64,000 nt of DNA from contig MU394066.1 in assembly GCA_022578605.1 (NCBI GenBank), positions 434,001-498,000 on the forward strand, read 5' to 3'. Shown here in pieces: positions 59,211-64,000 of the stretch; the stretch's first letter is position 1, and each line of letters opens with the position of its first letter. The notes beneath the pieces were generated by a model. It worked only from the letters and a program-made list of their open reading frames with translations, did no database searches and was not told where the DNA came from. Made by a program: the position numbers and the translations under genes. This stretch comes from Camillea tinctor. Taxonomy: Eukaryota > Ascomycota > Sordariomycetes > Xylariales > Xylariaceae.

Positions 59211-59904
59211 CGAGACCAACTGTCATATGAAATTCTCGAGCGAGTACTTTAAGGAAGTCGATTTCTTTTGTACTAACAGGCTCTTAAGAATATCTCCACT
59301 AGAAATAGAAAAGAGGGCTATATAAGTAGGAATGTAGGTACTAGTGAGATAACTAACAACTTTTAAAACAATATTTGCTAATGCGAGGATAAGGAATTGG
59401 AATACGTAGCTCGTGTCTCTAATAACAAGAGAACCAATTGCTATTTAATTGATTTTTAGATAACAGTTATTAATTAACAGAGGCTAATAGGTTAGGTTAG
59501 CATCTATAATCTCATTAAAGGTTAGGAGATGAGCTTAGCGCCGGGTTTTGTTTAAAGCATCCCCCTTTACCCCTATTAAATTTTGTTCGTCTAAACATTT
59601 TTGATTTCTATTCTCAAATCGAAACGACCATATTGTCCACTCCGTCTATTCTCATAGTGGCCTAGTGTGTATGGGTCCTTATGACATGGACTTGAACAGT
59701 GTTGACTTGACCGCCTAAGTCATTTGACGATGACATCTAATTTGCTATCGCACACATTGAGTTCAAAATGAGCCTTTCTATAGAAATTATTAACCCTGTC
59801 TATATACTCTATTTTTCTTTATCGTCCGGCTAATTGAAAGCATATGCAACATCTCTATACGCTAAACCATTTGACAAAAAGACCATCTTGCGAGGGCGGG
59901 TCAG
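59211..59904. other. Intergenic, promoter of the ankyrin gene
   Basis: About 700 bp of AT-rich sequence between the ankyrin start and the stop of the desaturase-like gene on the same strand. No gene seen. Confidence 0.55.
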
Positions 59905-61391
59905 CTATTGCGCCTTTGAGATACCGAATTTCTCCTTGATCTCTTCTTCGCTGAACTTGCGTGTGTGCCTTCTAAGCATAGCTGCGCGCTGTTCCATAGT
60001 CATGTCGATTTGAGCGCCGATAGGGACTAGACATCTCGCAAGGTGGTCGTAATCCTTCTGGAAGAGCTTGACAGTGATCATGAGGTAGTCAATATTGTGA
60101 AATACGAGTGCATGCTCCTTGCCGTAGGTTTCCTTATTCTGAAGGAAATGCACCGGGTGGTCGCGCCAATGACGCATTGGGTTGAGGTGGTGAGATGTAT
60201 GATAACCATCATTATAGCAATAACGGTTGCTCTAAGATTTGTAACGTTAGTTCAGTTCCCAAGCACCTAATAACGGAGTAACTCACTGGGACATCAACTA
60301 ACGTCACGCTCGATCGATAATCAGAGTCGGGTTCGTCGGCATCGACGAATGCGTGTTGCCCCCAATTACCAACCATAAGCATGACGCGCATGCATAGGAG
60401 AGGAAGCAACAGTGTAAAGAAGGTAGCTTGACTGTTGAGACGAAACAGGACAAGAATAGTGCAGTAATTAGACAACTCCCAGCACGCGCATCGAAGACCG
60501 GTGTCATACCAGCCTTTCTTCACAAAGTATAGGGGCAAGTCCAGCCAGACGAAGAAGTAGAAACGGCCGACGTAATGGAGGAAATGCCAGAGGCTATCGC
60601 GCTGGTAATGAACGGTGGAGGAGAGATCCTCTGGCCCATTGCCCTCAACATGGTGGTGCTTAACGTGGTGGTAGAAATAGCTGTTCCATGTATGGCCCAT
60701 GAGAGGGTCCATGATATAGGGAAAAGTGTGGTCAAAAAACTGCATCCAGGATCGTTTAGCCAGCACACCTCTTTGATGGATATGCTGATGTCTCATTAAC
60801 GTATAAGCACCCATGTACCAAGCCTGCATGGCTACATGGAAGGCGGCGTGGAAATAGCTGAAGCGGTAGAACATCCACGCTGCGCTGGGAAGCGTTGTGC
60901 TGAAATATAGGATTAGGTGGGTGACCATTACTACGTCCGTGTCAAATCTCGCAACCTTGCGAGCCCATGCGATGTAAGGCTGCAAGGCATAACGATAAAC
61001 TGCAGGGTGCAGGCGCGAAGGCAGGTCTCTCAAGTCTATGGACGAAAATACTGTAGGCTCAAAGTCCTCGCTTGCTGGGTTATTCTGTCTGGTCATAATA
61101 TCCAGATCGCGTGCATCTCTGATCTCGGCAGGTTCAGCGACATCTTGGTCCACAGCTGTAAGGCAATTAGCAAAGGTTAAATATGCTCAGTCTGGTACTA
61201 AACTTACATCCGTCTTGGGTGTTCTTTTCTATAGTGGAAGAGTCTTTTGTGCTGGAATCTTCACCGGCTGCCGAGCCATTGGCGTGTCCACAGCCAGAGG
61301 CTAATTTGCGGATTCGGATGTCATTGCCCAAGTTCTTTAGGACAATAACATCTGCCGGAGTTAATTCTGGGCTCAGAACAAGTGAGTCCAT
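59905..61391 (-). CDS. Membrane fatty-acid desaturase/hydroxylase-like protein
   Basis: Exons 61391-61208, 61155-60287 and 60231-59905, joined by introns of 52 and 55 nt, give 459 residues. The family is shown by histidine boxes: HQHIHQRG at 184-191, YHHVKHHHVEG at 223-233 and, only after the second splice, YHTSHHLNP at 361-369; an extra NWGQHAFVD motif lies between boxes 2 and 3. Several hydrophobic segments between the boxes fit a membrane di-iron enzyme of the ER. The histidine pattern matches the FA_desaturase superfamily (desaturases, hydroxylases, acetylenases and related oxidases), but the ~130-residue N-terminus has no cytochrome b5 domain and the substrate is unknown. No secondary-metabolite partner is adjacent. 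Confidence 0.85.
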
Positions 61392-62397
61392 GATACATAT
61401 GCTCAGACGTGAATAAAAAGACTTTTCATTGAGGAAGAAGTGAGATCCGAAGCAATCAGTGAAAAATAAATTGAGGGAGCTAAGTAGACCATGACTTAGG
61501 GGACTACATTAATTAGCGAGTCCAGTCCACTTATGCAGCAACCTTCACACCGTCTTGAGTACCATATGTAATGGCGTGGGTGGGCATAAGCTCAACGCGT
61601 AGCAGAAGGGGGGTCCAGACCCCCTGAAGAGTTAAAAACCAAGACCAACGCTAGCTCCATTGATCTGACACTGATACCCAGATCCGCCAGCTATAAACAC
61701 GTACACTGAGCATAGTTTAGTCCCTGCACATATGGGGACCCAAAATAGGGGTCCTGGGAAATTTTGAATTAGGTTAACTTATTCCCGGTAACATGCCATA
61801 AAACCAAGCAACACTGCGTTGTTCGTTCGACATCAAACGATGATGGTACCTGGGTCCCCCCCTTGTGGACAAGAAGGCATTGATGATTGGAGCCAGCTTT
61901 TCCCACTACTTAAACATGATTATCGACGGTGTCTAGTGCAGCTTTCTAAAAACAATTAGGTAAGTTTCAACAGATTGGATATGGAATGGTGGTGCTAGGG
62001 TCGTCATGAATGTGGAGTCGGGAGTTCGCGCTTGGCAATGACATAGTAGGCACATGGAACTGAGGATTATCAGGCACCGATATTAAAATAAAATCGAGAA
62101 CGTATAGATAGGTCTAGACTTTCGTTATCTATTCCACATTTTCTATTATGCAAGTGGGCAAAGGACAGACTATATAAAAACAATCCCCAAGAACCAAGAT
62201 GAGAGAGCGATAGGCGTGTATCATGGTAAGAAATCGTGTGCTGCACAATCACCAAGCTGGATCCTGGCAAATAAGGGTCTACCTACTATGACAGTGTACT
62301 AAAGTGGGTAGAATAAGAATATCAGCCTTGCATTCGATTATACAGCTTCCCATAACCGTATTACTGGTACCTATGGAGCAGGGTACAGCATCAACAG
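61392..62397. other. Intergenic region
   Basis: About 1 kb between the desaturase-like start and the stop of the next gene on the same strand; no gene supported. A short leftward ORF at 62070-62270 has no recognisable features. Confidence 0.5.
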
Positions 62398-62933
62398 TCA
62401 GTACAGAATGATATCATCTTTCACAGCACCCTCATCCCTCCACTGGTCCAAAACACCCCTCAAGGTCTTGATTGCAATATTCGCATAGCCCGGCGGCGGT
62501 CCGTCCCCGGCCGGCTTCTTTTTCTGGTCCCCCACTATCCAAGCTACCGGGTCCTTCGCGCTGCCGCGCGTAGACTCCTTCAATGCTTCCGCCTGCTCCT
62601 GCGAGAACGCCCGGCCGAATAGTACCGCGCGAGCGGGTCGGCCGTAATTATGGGTGCCCACATCATTAGTGGCCGACTCCGTCGACTCCGGGGGTTTGCT
62701 CCCGGCGAGGAGGTATGGAAGTTCGGCTTTTGCCGCCTCGAAGGACTGGATGAAGCGAATCACTGGTCGCAAACGTGAGAGAAATTAGTCGCCAATGGGG
62801 TGATCTATATATGCACCATCGGGATCTTGTACAAACCTTCATATTCGGGTAGTAGACCCTGTGCTACTGGTCTTCCTATCTCGGTAGTCCGGCCGATAAG
62901 CACGATAGGGACTGGCTCAGATAATGCGGGCAT
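62398..62933 (-). CDS. Small conserved-looking protein of unknown function
   Basis: Exons 62933-62837 and 62762-62398 join across a 74-nt GTTTGT...CCAG intron, giving 153 residues. The N-terminus MPALSEPVPIVLIGRTTEIG is a hydrophobic strand followed by a Gly-containing turn, somewhat like the start of a Rossmann or flavodoxin-type fold, and the splice yields LLPEYEVIRFIQSFEAAKAE. A central stretch with YGRPARAVLFGRAFSQEQ precedes a C-terminal helix region (IAIKTLRGVLDQWRDEG) ending VKDDIILY. The intron keeps the frame and the composition is coding-like, so I take the gene as real. I do not recognise a characterised family. Confidence 0.75.
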
Positions 62934-64000
62934 GGTAGTATAAACACGCGACGATGTGCAAGCAATTGGGTATTGTCTTGGAGTTGTGCTATCAGCTATA
63001 ATGTGTGTGGAAGAAAGGGATGACGATACTTTACCTTCCTAGCTTAGAGCTTTTGTAGGTATCTGAGTAGCTGCACGTGAGAATCCTAGTTCCACTCAGT
63101 CTGCCTGTCGGCATACCTAGATGCCGACTCCTCACGATATTTGTAATCATAGTCGTCTTACACATTATCTAAGCTGACCGATAAGTTTGTGGCCATACCA
63201 TTCATCTGGGACCTGTTGTCGTACTTTCTCCATATATTTCTCTAATCTTTAGTCATCACCAGAGGCGTTCGGGACCGAACTTGATCGAGATCGGGAGTTA
63301 TAATATCGGGATGCTCAGGTCACCCGGCAACGAAACAGTGCCGACACCGATGATGATATGCTCAAGATATTTAAGGCAATGATTCAGCGTTTTATATATT
63401 TATATATATATATATATTCGGATTCTCCACTAGGCTCGTGGAAATAGAACTATTCTGCAATCCAGATTTCAACCTAAGCAGCTTAGTGGAATATAAATTT
63501 GATAACGCTAAGACCAACAAGTAAGTAAGGAACGAGAATGAGGGAATATGTACCTAGGTACCTTAAAAAAGAACTAGTAAACTGCTGAGCCACATTTGTA
63601 TTTTTCATTAGCTTATAACAGCTAATATATTCCCCAGCTTTCGTTCATTGGACAGTTGCTTCCCTGAGGTTGTTGATTTAAGACACATACCAAACTTTGT
63701 GTTACAATGTAGTGTAACTAAGGTGGCGCTACTACGCACCCCTACTCCTAAAGAGGTAACAACAGGTTACACAACATCAACTCCATAAAGTGCATTGATA
63801 TTCTTAGTTAGACTATATACCAATTGAAGAGCCTTATGTCTATATATGTGACTCAAGGTGCACTTTATTCCTAGGGGTAGTCGAGGTACGAAATATTGCT
63901 TTCAAGGAAAAGGAAGCTAAGTGCGATTTCCTGGAAAATTATTTCGTGTCAACTTGAATACTTTACGCATAGCTTGTTCTCCTCTACACAGGGGTGTTTA
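62934..64000. other. Intergenic to the window edge
   Basis: About 1.07 kb, AT-rich, with a TA-rich microsatellite at 63392-63417 and a palindromic TACCTAGGTACC-like word at about 63551. No coding region is seen. Confidence 0.55.

Overview
The window is nuclear DNA from a filamentous ascomycete (Pezizomycotina), probably a Sordariomycete. The evidence is short introns (about 50-140 nt) with fungal donor and branch signals, fungus-specific families (UstYa-like, Zn2Cys6 regulator, alpha/beta-hydrolase-NACHT receptor, Mcp1-like DUF1691, CE16 esterase, fungal ankyrin protein), and a mitochondrial homoaconitase for the fungal alpha-aminoadipate lysine route. Intergenic DNA is full of TAGGTA/ACCTACCT strings. 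I support 17 genes in 64 kb, which is sparse for such fungi. I saw no tRNA, rRNA, CRISPR array or intact transposon.

Layout. 0-7.4 kb: the N-terminus of a small secreted protein cut by the window edge, divergent from a UstYa-type oxidase gene, which converges on an ABCC multidrug transporter. This could be the edge of a secondary-metabolite (possibly RiPP) cluster. 7.4-14.2 kb: a gene desert ending in low-complexity sequence with a 10-N gap. 14.2-16.6 kb: divergent Mcp1-like and C2H2 zinc-finger genes. 16.6-25.6 kb: a second desert, with a broken ORF at its right end. 25.6-27.0 kb: a secreted CE16-type esterase. 31.6-33.0 kb: an isolated class I terpene synthase flanked by non-coding DNA and a second 10-N gap with an imperfect duplication.

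36.6-40.1 kb: an NLR-like protein with an alpha/beta-hydrolase N-domain lacking the usual nucleophile serine, a NACHT NTPase and an ankyrin-like C-terminus. 41.6-49.1 kb: a Zn2Cys6 regulator, an SSAT-like N-acetyltransferase, a copper amine oxidase and a short-chain dehydrogenase, which together could form a small amine/polyamine catabolism group. 50.3-53.3 kb: ten-exon homoaconitase (LYS4). 53.3-55.6 kb: an AT-rich gap. 55.6-56.7 kb: an intronless, GC-rich secreted PQQ-type sugar dehydrogenase. 57.4-63 kb: an ankyrin protein of uncertain integrity, a three-histidine-box membrane desaturase/hydroxylase-like protein, and a small conserved-looking protein of unknown role.

All exon coordinates were derived by hand from reading-frame continuity and splice signals. 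Family calls rest on motifs recognised by eye; no database search was possible.
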